Source: Cystobasidium ongulense (lineage: Eukaryota; Basidiomycota; Cystobasidiomycetes; Cystobasidiales; Cystobasidiaceae). From it: a stretch of DNA of 64,000 bases. Both the position numbers and the translations under genes were made by a program. A model generated the notes under the pieces. The model was not told where the DNA came from. It saw only the letters and a program-made list of their open reading frames with translations, and did no database searches. Below, piece after piece: positions 32,206 through 43,709 of this stretch (position 1 is its first letter; each line of letters opens with the position of its first letter). Location: contig BQUP01000003.1 in assembly GCA_022835595.1 (NCBI GenBank), positions 1,598,975-1,662,974 on the forward strand, written 5' to 3'.

Positions 32206-33515
32206 TTACAGCAGGTATTCCACAGATCGATTCACATCATTTCCACCACGTTGTAAAGCAGAATTGATCTGTTCGGGTGAAGCTGCAGGGAACATGGCTT
32301 GAAGTTGAGCGACGGCTTCTGCAGAAGGTGCTGTTCCCGTCCGTGTGGACGCGCTGCAAAAGACGATGAATATCAGCCTGCATTACTTACCAACGCCAAT
32401 TGATATCGGCAATTTCCACTCACAAAGTCTGCACCACTTCGGCAATAGCACCCTGTCTAGCGGTTGCACCAGCTTGTGCCGCTGTTGTACCTGGTACAGG
32501 GCGGATGGAAGAAGCTGGTGGATCTACATCATCTAACGTGGTTCTCGCTGATCGTCTCGGCATGCGCGATTCCAGCATCGGCGACAGGTAAGTTTTTCCT
32601 AATCTTTGCACCCATTTCGGGATCCTCCATGTCCTGCTACCTAGTATGTTGTTCCTATAAAGTAACCCAGCTAGGATACCACATACTGCCGAGACTATCG
32701 AATTGGGCGGTAGTGCGAATACGAGTTGCGTTGACAATAGGTAAAGAAGGGATTTGGAGTTGAAAGATGCGCCAAATACTTTATAAGTATAATTTGATGG
32801 GACGCTTCGACTGTAATTGTAGAGAAGGGCAAAGATGAAAGTAAAAGGACCCGCTGGGAGGCTTATAATGCCGATATCTAGATAGCGGAAAAGGACGAGG
32901 GAGGCTGCTTCTAGTGCTGTTCCGAAGAAACTCGTAACGAGGGCGAAAGAGACGAATTTTGCTGTTCCGTAACGCCTTTCGAGGGTGATTGATGTATTGT
33001 AAATGACGAGTATAGCGACAAAGAGGTCTATTGAAGATGTGAAAGCGAGATTGCGACTGATGAGGCGCCAGAACTAGAGATGCACATGTATCAGTACTGC
33101 TGTCCTGGAGTGGCTACTAGCCTGTCGTGTAGGTGTATTCCCTACCTGATGATCACTGCATGATTGCACAATGGAAGGCAAGGAGCGGCTTCAACAACTC
33201 GTCGAGAGTCGAGGAGAGAGGGAGGCCACCTACCGAGTAATGTGCGGCACGAGCTGAAGGTGGCAGAGGTACTTTTTGCCGAATGTGCTGTTTCCAATAG
33301 CAACACATGTCAGCGATGCAGCTTCACCTCGGCCGAGCCCGCATTGGAGCTTGGACGGAGCAGCACCAACCTGACGATGACTGAGCTCAGTCCAGTCCAT
33401 GCGAGGATGCCTGTGTATCTGTATGTGTAAGCCTGCTTGCCCTGCTTCGCTGTGCGGCCAGCGTGGTAGCTCTGGCGTGCCTACCTTTCGAGGCTGCAGC
33501 GTGGGCAAAAGACAT
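32206..33515 (-). CDS. Dsc2/UBAC2-like rhomboid pseudoprotease with C-terminal CUE/UBA domain
   Basis: Six exons on the minus strand give 311 residues: 33485-33515, 33328-33370, 33234-33287, 33146-33155, 32424-33073, 32206-32353. The protein belongs to the Dsc2/UBAC2 group of ER/Golgi membrane proteins, which act with a ubiquitin ligase (in fungi the Dsc complex, which activates SREBP and degrades membrane proteins). Landmarks are YLCHLQLVPHITRDHQFWRL, ITLERRYGTAKFVSFALVTS, several hydrophobic spans, and a C-terminal ubiquitin-binding domain (VAQLQAMFPAASPEQINSAL then NDVNRSVEYLL). No rhomboid catalytic GxSx motif is seen, as expected for a pseudoprotease. Exon 4 is a 10-nt microexon that supplies the DHQ before FWRL. 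Exon 2 (43 nt) fits frame and splice rules but lacks the hydrophobicity I would expect there, so the first 25 residues are least certain. Confidence 0.82.
33146..33155 (-). other. 10-nt microexon in the Dsc2-like gene
   Basis: On the minus strand the sequence reads atcatgcag, then TGATCATCAG, then gtaggg. It completes an Arg codon and adds Asp-His-Gln between PHIT and FWRL. Without it the flanking exons are out of frame. Confidence 0.7.
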
Positions 33516-33812
33516 GTTGGCGATGAAACGGCTACAGTCGACTAGCTGCGGCCGTACGAAGCGTATTGGCGTAGGAACAGAATATCACTCCAAATGAATG
33601 TCAGCGATTCGACGGCATTGCTGTTGTGACCTGGGTGCGTGTGCTTCCAAAAGACACGACGCCCAGCGGTGTGTCCGGTTATCCAGAGCAATGTGGCGAC
33701 CCTCTCAGATGCTTGCAATGTTACAGGGTATGGCCTTGAGGGCGTGAACACAGTCGTAAAGCTACATCGGAGGAGCCTTGCGCAACACGCTCTAGTTTGT
33801 CAAGCCATGCCC
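33516..33812. other. Intergenic region between Dsc2-like and TDT transporter genes
   Basis: It holds the promoter of the Dsc2-like gene and the 3' UTR of the TDT gene. No other gene is seen. Confidence 0.4.
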
Positions 33813-35899
33813 TTATGGAACGGCTTCTCCATCCTGCCTGCTACTTCTCTTCTTATACTGACGTTCCACCTGTTCCGCCTCCCTCCAACTACTCCAAAAC
33901 GACAACTGCTCCTGATTCCAAGCTTTAGACCGGAGCTCCCGAAGCTCTTTATCTGCAGGCCATATGAGACGGTAGACCCAGCACGTAAAGATAACACAGT
34001 AAAAAAAGACAATAATGCCTGTAAATATCACTTGCAAGATTCGAAAGCTGTGGTGAGATTACTGCATGTCAGCCTTCCTGTACCTCTATTTGATAAGATG
34101 TAGTCTCACGCTAAGGAATCGAAGATATTGCCAAGTGCAGTCAACGTCAAAACCAATCCTGCTGTGAAACGCAAATACCGGATTAGCAAGCTTAACCTGA
34201 ATTATACCTGTGCTCGCTGACAATTAGGAAAGGTGAGTGGCCAACACCCGGCTGGGTTTACTGCGAATGAAGATGTCAAGTCATGCTCCCTCATCGCGAG
34301 TGAAGACGACGTACGCGTAAGATGTGTTCTCCAAGCAACGCTGAACGCCGACCATGCGAGAACGCAAAGAGTGAAGCCCGTTTAGTATTACTTCATTGAA
34401 GGTATTATCAGAGACACGTGGCTACTCACGACCAAGGAACCATGTTAAAGAGGAAAAAGTAAAAATCCAATCCAACCAGGAACAAAACCGCAGGGAAGAC
34501 AGCATAGTAGATGATCTCGGCTGCTGACTCTGGCAGCGGTGTATGTAAGGGAATTCTGCGCGACAAAGTTGGCGGACGTATGAGTATGAAATCATGGCAC
34601 TGAGGAACCAGAGGTAGATTCTCACATGCCACGGCCGAAGTCGCCTAGTCTGAGCAGAACCAAAGCCGTATACCCGCAAGGTCCGCATGCTAGAAAGCCA
34701 GAAGCTGCACTTGCACCTCGTTCGAAGCCGTATCGAATTGCGCGATACTGGCTGACTATAATGAAACAAGAGGCAATGCCAAAACCGATGCCTTGAAATA
34801 TATAGCCAGTAACGAGTATGGCAAGCGTTTGTCGATTTGATCCCGGTATCCTTTCCAAAGCGTTAACCGCCATTGTGCCGACAAGCATCTAGGAACGGAA
34901 CAATGTGGGTCAGTACACTTTCTCATTATAGGAAGAGCAAAGTGACGTGAGAAAGGGCTTACAACGGGAAAGACTAGGAAACAGCCTGTGAGGCTGAAGC
35001 TCCTTAGCTCATGACTCTTGCCGACGGAACCGAACCAGCCAAAAGTGACAGGAATACTAGTACATAGAGCAAAGGCAAAGTAGACCCAATATACCCCGAT
35101 ATATTGATTCGGGTATTCATATGGATCGAATTGTGCAAGGTGGTGCGCATATTTATAGATTCCCACGCAGATTGTAGCAAAGTCGATGGTAATGAGGGGA
35201 ACGACAAGGGCAATTGCTGGATCGGTGAAGTCCTGAACAATTGGCTTTCGTTTGACTGATGGGCAAGACTGTCAGCATGATGGGTCTTATCGGTGCAAAT
35301 GGAGGACGACGATGAAGAGACGGACTCACTCCGCGCCGACACGAAAATGAGGATGAAGTTGACCGTGAAAATAGTGCAATTGAGCAGGAAGAGGATAGTC
35401 CTTTGTTTGAAACGGATATAGTATTAAAATTTGAAGCAATTCAAAAGGGAGGTGTATTGCATACTCGACGGTTGTGAGCCAGTCAGGATGCCAATGTATA
35501 CCAGACAAGCATATATAGGCGGCTCCAGCTGGTTGCGCAAATTACGGCGATTGTGGAGATGCCCAGAAATGGCATAGCGTTAATCAAGCATTCGGCATGT
35601 CAGTGTAGATTCGAAAGGTACGCTTAAAGAGTCTGCTCAGCCTCACTCGCGATTCCACTTGCAAAGTTCTGAGTGTAACCGCATCAACACAAGGGCAAAG
35701 CTGACGAAACAAGGGTGCTCACCTGCCATTTCCCGCCGTGTAGGAATCGCTGCCATCTGACTTTACCGGTCTCTTTGATGTGCTGGCTAGGGACGAATGG
35801 GACTAGATGGATGTTGCTGTGCTTGTGGTGTGGCCGATTTCCATTTCCATTTCCACCGCCATTCTCGCCATTCTCGCCATTCTCGCTGTGTGCGTTCAT
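33813..35899 (-). CDS. TDT-family (SLAC1/Ssu1/Mae1-like) membrane transporter
   Basis: Ten exons on the minus strand give 473 residues: 35723-35899, 35647-35668, 35465-35528, 35330-35400, 34963-35255, 34626-34888, 34430-34555, 34222-34340, 34110-34161, 33813-34047. The tellurite-resistance/dicarboxylate transporter family includes malate permease Mae1, sulfite pump Ssu1 and plant SLAC1 anion channels, all with ten membrane spans. Landmarks are NFASGIATGAAYICL, TILFLLNCTIFTVNFILIF, QYIGVYWVYFAFALCTSIPV, ASAASGFLACGPCGYTALVL (the family's GPxGYTA segment) and PLTFPNSGLVLTLTALGN. The N-terminus is hydrophilic with an ENGENGEN repeat; the C-terminal tail is basic. The substrate (malate, sulfite or another anion) cannot be told. 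The intron after exon 8 uses a weak gtcagc donor, chosen because it alone rebuilds the FPNxG segment in frame. Exon 2 is only 22 nt. Confidence 0.8.
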
Positions 35900-36171
35900 A
35901 GTCGTCCTTGCATCGCGACGAGAGAAAGGCAGTCGGCGAGCAAGCACTGTTCGAGGTTGTCAGCTTATGTATCTTGCTGGACTGAGACACTACTTCTGAT
36001 AAATTGCAGTTGGTGTGCATGAAAGCTGGCAAAAGCTGGGAAATGTGGACACGTGAGAAAGACGCGCTGATGATGATGATCGCTGGCGGTTCTGCTTCTT
36101 CTTTTGCTTCTCGCAATCCACTGAAAGACTCCTGCATCGAGCTTCAAAAGTAGACAGTTAGACCATGGCCA
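35900..36171. promoter_or_regulatory. Divergent promoter of TDT transporter and LRR protein genes
   Basis: The 272 bp separate two divergent start codons. No specific element is recognised. Confidence 0.4.
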
Positions 36172-37731
36172 ATGCCTCTTTCTGTCTGCTCGTCTTCATC
36201 GTTGAGCAGCGGCAGTGACAGCGACAGCGAGCTCTCTGATGCATCATCACAAGACTATCGACAACGCAACGCACAACAGCTCATCGAGTACTTCCTTGGA
36301 GCGCAAATTCGGGATACACATCAGCAAAGAACGTCCTCGTGGTATAAGCTGGACAGTGCCCTGGTCCAGGCTAGACTTGCTTTGTTGGCAGCCAGTTGGG
36401 CTACCCTCGTTAAAGCCCTAAAGCATGTAGAAGATGGTCTCCAACAGGCATCGTATGGTGCAAAGCTAGGCTGGAGGCGACCTATTCTATGTATGCATCT
36501 TTCGTACACTCCACTGGATTACCCTCTCATTTTACGATGCTGACGCCCGACCTCTCAGACCGCTTAACGCAAGATATCGTCCGTCTGGTACATGCTGCTA
36601 TTCCGAAAAGGCGGAGTTTGGTAGCCAGTGAAGCGAAAAGTCTCTCCATACTGAAGCAGAAACTAGCGAAACCTGGCGATACATTACGTCTCTGGAGCAT
36701 CGATCTAGGCGACAAGGTAAGTTATATTCGCGATATCTCATCAGCTTGAACCGAAGCTGATCATACTGTAAAGCAATCCATCTTCGATAACGATGTGTCA
36801 TTAGCAAATCAAAGAGTTCTAGATTGCTTCGAATTGGCTCTCTTGACCTCCGCCTCGAATCAAGCCAAATCCACTTTGATCTTGTCGAACCTGAATCTCA
36901 GCGAATTGCCTAGCGTGCTACGCGATCTAACAAATGTCGAACGGTGGTATGCATCTTTCGGATCTCCAAAAGATGGTATGGATATCTTCGACAGTCTTGA
37001 TTTGCGAGATAACGAAATGTCTAGTAAGTCGCAAGACCATGCTTCATACCTTCGTAAAGCAGATGCTAAGGCGTGCCTCGATAGCTTTGCCCCTCTGGTT
37101 AGCAGATGTGTTGCCTCGGCTAAAACGTCTACACCTCACCGGAAACCCATTGAATTTGCTTCCTCCCGTCGTAACTGCTTTCGAAGACCTGGCAGTGCTT
37201 GCACTAGATCGGTCTAGCAGATCGCCAGTACCCAATACGGACGCGCTTGTTCAGGAGGCAAGAGAAAAAGAAACATATCAACGATCCGGTTCTGGGGCTT
37301 ACATACCTCCTCTAGCTCTACTCTGTACTGAAGTGTTAAAGCAGAGCGGGTACATACCAGACCAGTACGATGCACCTTATCTGCTGTCTCGTTGGAATAT
37401 CGGGCGATACAGATGTACCAGCTGTAAGCGGCTTGTCTACTCAGAAGATCCGTCCCACCTCTCTGCACCACTGCGAGAACGGTACTCCCACTTCGACCCT
37501 CCCGTGAAGGAGCTCACAGCAAACGGGCAATTTCCACGAGGTACATCCCGGTCCCAATACGTTGTCTCCAGTTCCGAATGGACATTTTGTGCGCCCTGCT
37601 TGATACTGCATACTTCGGAGACTGCGATGGAGACAAACAATACGTGCATGTGCATAGCATGCTCAGCTTCGCGCAAGATGTGGACAGATAGGCAAGCGAT
37701 AAGATGGACAAAAATTCATGTAGCCGTTTAA
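36172..37731 (+). CDS. Leucine-rich-repeat protein with C-terminal Cys pairs
   Basis: Four exons give 457 residues: 36172-36490, 36559-36716, 36774-37023, 37085-37731. I do not recognise a named family. The N-terminus is Ser/Asp-rich (SLSSGSDSDSELSD). A helical region follows, then two or three leucine-rich repeats at about residues 170-260: TLILSNLNLSELPSVLRDLT, LDLRDNEMSTLPLWLADVLP across intron 3, and LKRLHLTGNPLNLLPP. The C-terminal 200 residues carry spaced Cys pairs (RCTSCKRLVYSED, CAPC, CIAC) that could bind zinc. LRR proteins of this size often act as adaptors; the role here is unknown. An ATG at 36165 lies in another frame with an early stop, so 36172 was chosen. Confidence 0.75.
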
Positions 37732-37910
37732 GAGCTGGTAATGTATCTATATTGCGGGTTTTGTCTGTACAGATTTTTTGCAACTTTCTGTAGCTATGTA
37801 TAGACGGGTGATAATGATATAATTAAGTGCGGTTTCGTCCAATTCAGACCCCCCAGTTTCGCGTCATATCGCGGGGAAAACAAGATCTTCCGTATATTGA
37901 AATGCCGGCT

Positions 37911-40331
37911 TTAAAGCTTAGCAGCGACTTGGGGTTCCGACTCTTGCATTCCCGCTGTAATGACATCTCTGACTTCCTCAGCAGCTTCAGCCAAGTATTG
38001 CTTCATAACTTCGGTATCACCATCGCAGCTTGTAATGGTAAATCTTAAATTAGTGTTATTGACGCTATAAGCTAATCCAAAAGCGCCAGGTCTTGTATTT
38101 AATCCAGTCTTTGGATCATAAGCTGACGATTTCCCGTTCTTGTAATCTGGGTTGTCAATGGTGACTTGTCCGTAGCCCCAGCCGTCGAAGAATTCCGAAG
38201 AGAGCTGAGACGTCGATAGGACCCAGTGCGAGGATGCGGCGAAAGCAGGATCGGTGTATAAAGCAGGTAGCTCTTCTCCCTCTTTCATGACCTTCTTCAA
38301 TCCGTACAAGTGTCTGTCCACGCCTTGTCCATCAGCTGCCGATCCAGCATATTTGATATGAGCAGAAGCAGCTTTTCTGAAATAGTCCAATCGTTGTTTA
38401 TTGTTGCATTGTGAATCTTGCATGGACTTGACCCAATCTAAAGCTTCAGGAGTAGCAGACCGAATAACTTCTGTTCTACCACGTCTGAATTTACGTGTTT
38501 GTGCAGATTCATAAGTACCCGCTAATCTTGAATGACCACTTAATTTGTAATATGCATATTGCATAACGAGTTGTGCCCAACTATCTGGTGATGTCTTGCA
38601 CTTCTTGATAAAGTCTTTTCCGTATCCATTGTATTGTAAGACTGAGATCTTATGTGGACCAAGTTCAGCATCGAAGTGCTCTTCTGCTAACTTGATGGCC
38701 TTCTTAGATGGCTCGTTAAGTTGGAAGCTGACAGGTTCAGGTGCAGGGAGCTGATTGTCAGGCGTTGGTGTGCTGCTGCCCATATCAATTTTCTTGGCCT
38801 GTATCGAGCGGAGAAGCCAATCGTTCAACCTCGAAGTCGGTGTGCCATCCATGCACGAATGCTCTCCGTTGAATCCTGATCGACCGTTATCGAAGACGAC
38901 GACTAGGGGATTCGTGGTGAATTAGTACCTTATAACAAACGCTTCTCAAGAACAAGAGACCTACGTTGATGCTTGTCGAACCAACGACTTCTTCCATCTC
39001 CAATCCAAATAGCTCTGGAGATCTGTTCTCTTGTGATAGGTCTGCTATCGTCGAGTGCAACGATAACAATAGCGCTCTCAACTCTTTCTAGAGCCTTTTT
39101 GTTATCCGGCGAGGCGTCTAATATAATCTGTCTAGCTTCGGCCCAAGTATCTCGATTTTCAGTCGTCAGCACCCCGACTGGGGAGTCATTCTTAGTTTTG
39201 GCGAGGTCTTGTATGCGTTGGAATTGCCTGGGGACCGTCATACTCAGTGGATTAAACATATGGCCTTTTACATGATTCAAATGCCTACCTTTCGAGATCT
39301 TTCTCACTCAGAAACTGGCCGTTCTTGTCGACCACCTCGAATTCATACAGGTTGCCATTTCTGACCACAATGATATGGTTATTTGATTCTGGGTCATATT
39401 TCTTTGCAGTGTCGACATCCTTTACAGGTATACGGGTGGCATTGAAGAGGTATTTGTAGGTTGACATATCTAGAGGTGTGGTCTTGATCATTTCAGGTTC
39501 TATCACCTCGCTGTGACAGGTCAGAAGAAAGCTGGCTTTAGCTAAAGTACCAGGATGTGGGACCTGTGCGGCCAACTCACGTCTCCACCAGTCGGCGGAA
39601 GTATAGAAGAGCTCGGATAAGACTTGCTGCTCTTGCGGGACCAGTACGTCTTGTCTTGTCGTCCTATATAACATGTACAAGGTCAAATAGTAAGCTTTCG
39701 TGATTTCAAGGTCGAGCTACTAATTCCCGCGGCACTACGAAAGAGATCGCCACCCACCTTGTGGACGTAATAGTAGTTCACCCAGGGGACGATAGGATCA
39801 CGGTAGCCTGTAGAATAGTACAGATTGTAAGCGTTGATAACATAAAATGGCATACAAGCTAGCTTTGAGCGCACCAAAGTAGCTTCCTGTGTTGAACCAG
39901 TCGATCAGCCACGAGTCTTTGCCCTTTGCATGCTCTTGCAAGCGCTTCTGGAGCTCTTTGACAAGGGGAGACTCTACAAAGTCTTTCACCGCAGCTTTCG
40001 TTCGCTCATATGCTTTCGTAGGGTGTTCGTCTCCGGCTACTGGAGCATGGGGAGAGAGATCCGACACAAATGGCCTCGTGGATTCCAGGTACTTTGCAGC
40101 TGTCGACTCGAGAGTGGGGATGGGGAGATGGGGTAAAGTGTGCTGATGGCGGTAGGTAGCGCTGTCTGGTGTTTCTGCAAAGTCGTCCTTCTCTAATCGC
40201 TGAGGCTTGAAGCCTTGTTGCTTTCTGGGTCTCGAAGTACTGACCATTCTTGCGGTGGTGGTTGCGGTTGCAATGGATGATGCGGTTGATGAGCCTGCTC
40301 TGATGAGGGATGCAGACGCAGCAATGCGCAT
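37911..40331 (-). CDS. CAT2: Carnitine O-acetyltransferase, mitochondrial and peroxisomal
   Basis: Six exons on the minus strand give 688 residues: 39875-40331, 39758-39807, 39581-39663, 39289-39510, 38965-39227, 37911-38902. The enzyme moves acetyl groups between CoA and carnitine so that they can leave peroxisomes and enter mitochondria. Landmarks are YRDPIVPWVNYYYVHK, EPEMIKTTPLDMSTYKYLFN, NGEHSCMDGTPTS with the catalytic His, and VLQYNGYGKDFIK. The protein ends in AKL, a peroxisomal targeting signal type 1. From the first ATG (40331) the N-terminus is Ser/Ala/Arg-rich with no acid (MRIAASASLIRAG), a typical mitochondrial presequence. A second in-frame ATG at 40247 (MVSTSRPRKQQGF) would remove it and expose only AKL, as in yeast Cat2. 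Exon 1 ends at a gtgcgc donor, which restores the conserved YRDP block. Confidence 0.93.
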
Positions 40332-41336
40332 TGCTTGGAGGAGCGATGCGATGAAGACGACGAGGGCGGGCGAGCGAGTAGTACGAATGTGTTCGAATCG
40401 ATACTCTTGCAAGCTTTTGAAATGTCTTTATACAAGTCATTCCCCGGCTACTACCGGTTCCGCGACTCCGGGGCTGGCCGACGCAATCGCCGGCTAGCTG
40501 GGAATGGGCAATAATGCAAACAGTCACTGATAAATAGTCATATACGTAGATGGTGCTTTACTGAAAGAACAACATGTTCATTGGCAGCGTAGTCAGGGAG
40601 ATCAAACAAACTCTTCAGATTAGCAGTGCGACTGCAAGTATGGAGAGAGCACCCACAAGCACGTGTAGGCCGGCGGAAAAAGGCCGGTTCTCAGGAAACA
40701 CCCCAGTCAGGCTTCTGGACTGTCACCAAGGCATAGTGAATAGAGTGGACCTTTCTGCCAATCTGCTGGGGAATACAAAGTCTACTTTGTCTACAAAAGG
40801 CCCAGACTTGCTCTTGTCTGGCTTTGACTCGGCGGGCCTGTCCAAGCCTGCCTTTGATGTATGGTACCTCTGTGAGCAAGTAAGGACAGGTGTATCGGTC
40901 CACCATAGTGGTAGACTGCTTCAGATGTGGTTATGGCACTTGTGAAATATTTTGTATTAGATAAGCAGAATTTTCAGCAGCAGCCCATAACAGATAATGG
41001 GGCTGGCACCGGAAAGAGGGACAACCAGGCGAGGCAGTACTGAAGCAACTTGGTTCATGTCGAGTATGTCTGCTTGGTGCAATGACTTGGCCCCTCTACT
41101 TTATTATTGTTATTATTATTTATTATTTATCATCATCATTTCTTCGCGACTTTCTTCCGCCCATTTTTTCAATCCTGTTTTTCTGCTCCAGTCGAGTGAG
41201 CCTTCCTCGCCACCAAGTTGGCGGGTGATCGAGAATGCAGCTGGCCCACCGACGGCAGAGGCGAGCAATTGGCAATGGACGAAGGTCGAGCATTTCCACG
41301 ACATCACCCACTTGACGCCGTCTACATCGATTCATC
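40332..41336. promoter_or_regulatory. Divergent upstream region of CAT2 and eS28 genes
   Basis: No gene is supported in about 1 kb. It contains a CACGTG box near 40660, a short inverted motif (ggccggcgg, aaaggccggttc) at 40669-40690 and an AT-rich stretch of ttatta repeats at 41100-41135. Confidence 0.4.
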
Positions 41337-41679
41337 ATGGTGAGCAGGGCTGGTGGTGCGGGTGGTGCTGCTGGAGTGGTGCTGAGTTTCCCCCGTCGAT
41401 TTCCCAGGATACCGCCAAAGTACCAGTCAAGCTCGCAAAGGTGACCAGAGTGTTGGGACGAACAGGCAGCAGAGGTGGCATCACCCAGGTCAGAGTAGAG
41501 TTCATGGACGACAACACACGCTCCATCATCCGCAACGTCAAGGGCCCCGTCAGAGAGAATGACATTCTAGCTTTACTCGAGTCCGAGCGTGAAGCGAGGT
41601 GCGTCCAACACAGGCATAGCGAGACTAGTGCTGCACTACTGACTGTATTCGTATTGCTCCCTGCAGACGTCTGAGATAA
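41337..41679 (+). CDS. RPS28: 40S ribosomal protein eS28 (RPS28)
   Basis: Three exons give 68 residues: 41337-41339, 41408-41598, 41667-41679. The first exon contributes only the initiator ATG, directly followed by a gtgagc donor. The second starts GAT ACC GCC and encodes [40 protein letters not shown] and [16 protein letters not shown]; the third adds RRLR and stop, the invariant end of this small ribosomal subunit protein. eS28 sits at the mRNA exit channel near the 40S platform. Length and sequence match the family almost residue for residue, so the exon model is certain despite the one-codon first exon. Confidence 0.97.
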
Positions 41680-43709
41680 GCCATCTCTCCCGCTCAATAC
41701 AATCGTCTCCGGAAAGCAACTGTCGTCGTCCCGTCCATCGTCCTATGGTCAATTGTTAAACGAGAAGATTCAGAAAACGCTATGCAGGCAGGAATCGTAC
41801 AAGAAGCGAATAAAGAGTAGAGAGAGAATGAAAGAAAGAAGGCTGGAAGGGAATATCATCCTGGAGATCAAAGAGAGTCGGCCAAGACAGCTCAAAAGCT
41901 GTTCTTTCGTCGAATAAAACATAATTTCACACGCACCAACCCCCCCCCCCCCCCCTTTTCCCGNNNNNNNNNNTACAAGCAAGCTACGTTCTAAGGCTCA
42001 AGCAAGTCTCCAGCAGCAGCAGCAAGTCTACTTTCGAAGATCGTACCTCAAGGAAGGGATATAAGCTCCCCCAATCCACAGGACGAGCTTCACTTCATCC
42101 AAACGTGTGCTCTCGAACTTTCCCAGCCCCTTCTGGTCATTCAAGAAACTCTCCAACTCCCCGAATCCGCTTCTGTATCTTTTTCGCAAGCTTGGCATTT
42201 TCCGAATCTCTTCTCCATCTAAACACTTTCCCCCATTATCCCGATGAAACGTTTTCTTACTCTCAGTTGTCACCCCTCCGATTTCGCTTGTATTGAGCAA
42301 ACACCATACTTCCTTTTTTGACATGCTATTTCTGCAGTACCCATCGTTTTTCCTCTACGCGGTTCTTCGGGTTTTGCTTTTTGAGCTTGCACCCTTGCAC
42401 ACACTCTTGCTCCCGCAACTGACATTTTTTGATGCTCGCGTACCCTGCGTCTAAAGGTCGTTCTCAGTGCTCACTGGTCATTCTGAAGAATCAATAATAC
42501 GTTTCACAAAAGCACAGCAGGCTTGTGCGTCTCACACTAGTCTTTCGACTCGGACAAGGCATTTCCTCTGCATATGATCGTGTTGAAACACTGCACTGGG
42601 GAAGTTTTGCCTCGCTTCTCATTATCATTCACGTCGGAGACGGCACAGACCGCAGTATATCCCCACTGACGCGGGTGGCCGAGTATCTGCCAATACGAGC
42701 TGCGTACAGAACGTGTATCTGTCTTCTACGCGAATACCCACCGCTGACGGACAGACTGTAAGCGAGCATTCCAAGGCACGAGAAAGGCTTTTACCATCTT
42801 GAGTACATCGTCGGAAGAATAGAAGAGAAAACTGCCTGGAAAAGCGCAAAGAACGAAAGAAAAAAAGGAGAGGTACAAAGACGTGTTTATGATATTACAA
42901 GAGAGGATGTGTTGCACGCAGAGAAGACGAAAAAGATAAGCTACGGGTAAAAAGAATGAAGTAGAGACAATATGAATCAAAAACTTCAAACAACTGCCCT
43001 ACTGCTCCTTTTAAGGAACTTATGAAATTGAAATTGTAGATGATAAAAAGGAAAAGGAAGATCTGTAACTACTTTTTTTTGGGAACTGACTCAACTAGCC
43101 ACAAAACACATGTAACAGACGCAAAGAACTAGGGAAAAAAGGATATGAAAGACGAGACATACTTCACGCCATTAGTCGCACTATGCAACTTTTGTTTTGT
43201 AGGAAACTCTTAACATCAAAAAAGAATGGGGTAAAGGAAAAGAAGGGGAAGGGTAGAAACCGCAATGGTATCGTCCAGTCTTGATTGTGTATGAACTTTT
43301 TTTGTTAAACGAAAGGGGAGAGTATATGTTCTAAAAAAGATCTATTTTGCAGAATTAAATGTTGTAATTGGAAAAATGTTGCATAAAGTCTATCGGATAT
43401 CTGTTTGACCGGCAATGCACTTTAATGAAATCGTTTGGAAAAGAAAAAAAGGCCGAGTATCGGAGGGGCAAAGAAAGAGAAAGGGGGGGATTTGAGGGAT
43501 CCTGAAACTGAACATTGTACTGGATGAACAAGGATATAGGTGAATAACTTAATATCTAAGGAAATCTCCAAATTCTGACATATTCTTCAGGTAGGAAGGA
43601 AGAAAGATTTCGATTTACTTTGAAAAGAGGTATCTATCTACTAGACGGGGCTTGTTGTTTGTTTTAGGATGTTCCTGCATTTATTATTGAGTTACTTTGG
43701 AGGCGGTTC
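41680..43709. other. 2-kb gene-poor region with assembly gap and purine-rich strand
   Basis: No coding gene is supported. The region holds a 16-C run (41940-41955), a 10-N gap (41964-41973) and, from about 42780 to 43560, a strikingly purine-rich plus strand (repeated gaaag/aaaag/gagaa). It lies downstream of glycogenin (minus strand), so part may be a long pyrimidine-rich 3' UTR. A minus-strand ORF at 42028-42324 has no recognisable feature and is not called. Confidence 0.45.
41940..41973. other. Po1y-C run followed by 10-N assembly gap
   Basis: Sixteen C, then ttttcccg, then ten N (41964-41973). The number of N is probably a placeholder, so distances across this point are not reliable. Confidence 0.9.

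Noticed and set aside
35840-35890. Short tandem repeat attctcgcc as a minisatellite of interest
   Set aside because: It only encodes the ENGENGEN stretch in the TDT transporter N-terminus; nothing further is implied.
42028-42324. Minus-strand ORF of 98 codons in the gene-poor region
   Set aside because: No recognisable motif, no flanking exons and it adjoins the assembly gap.
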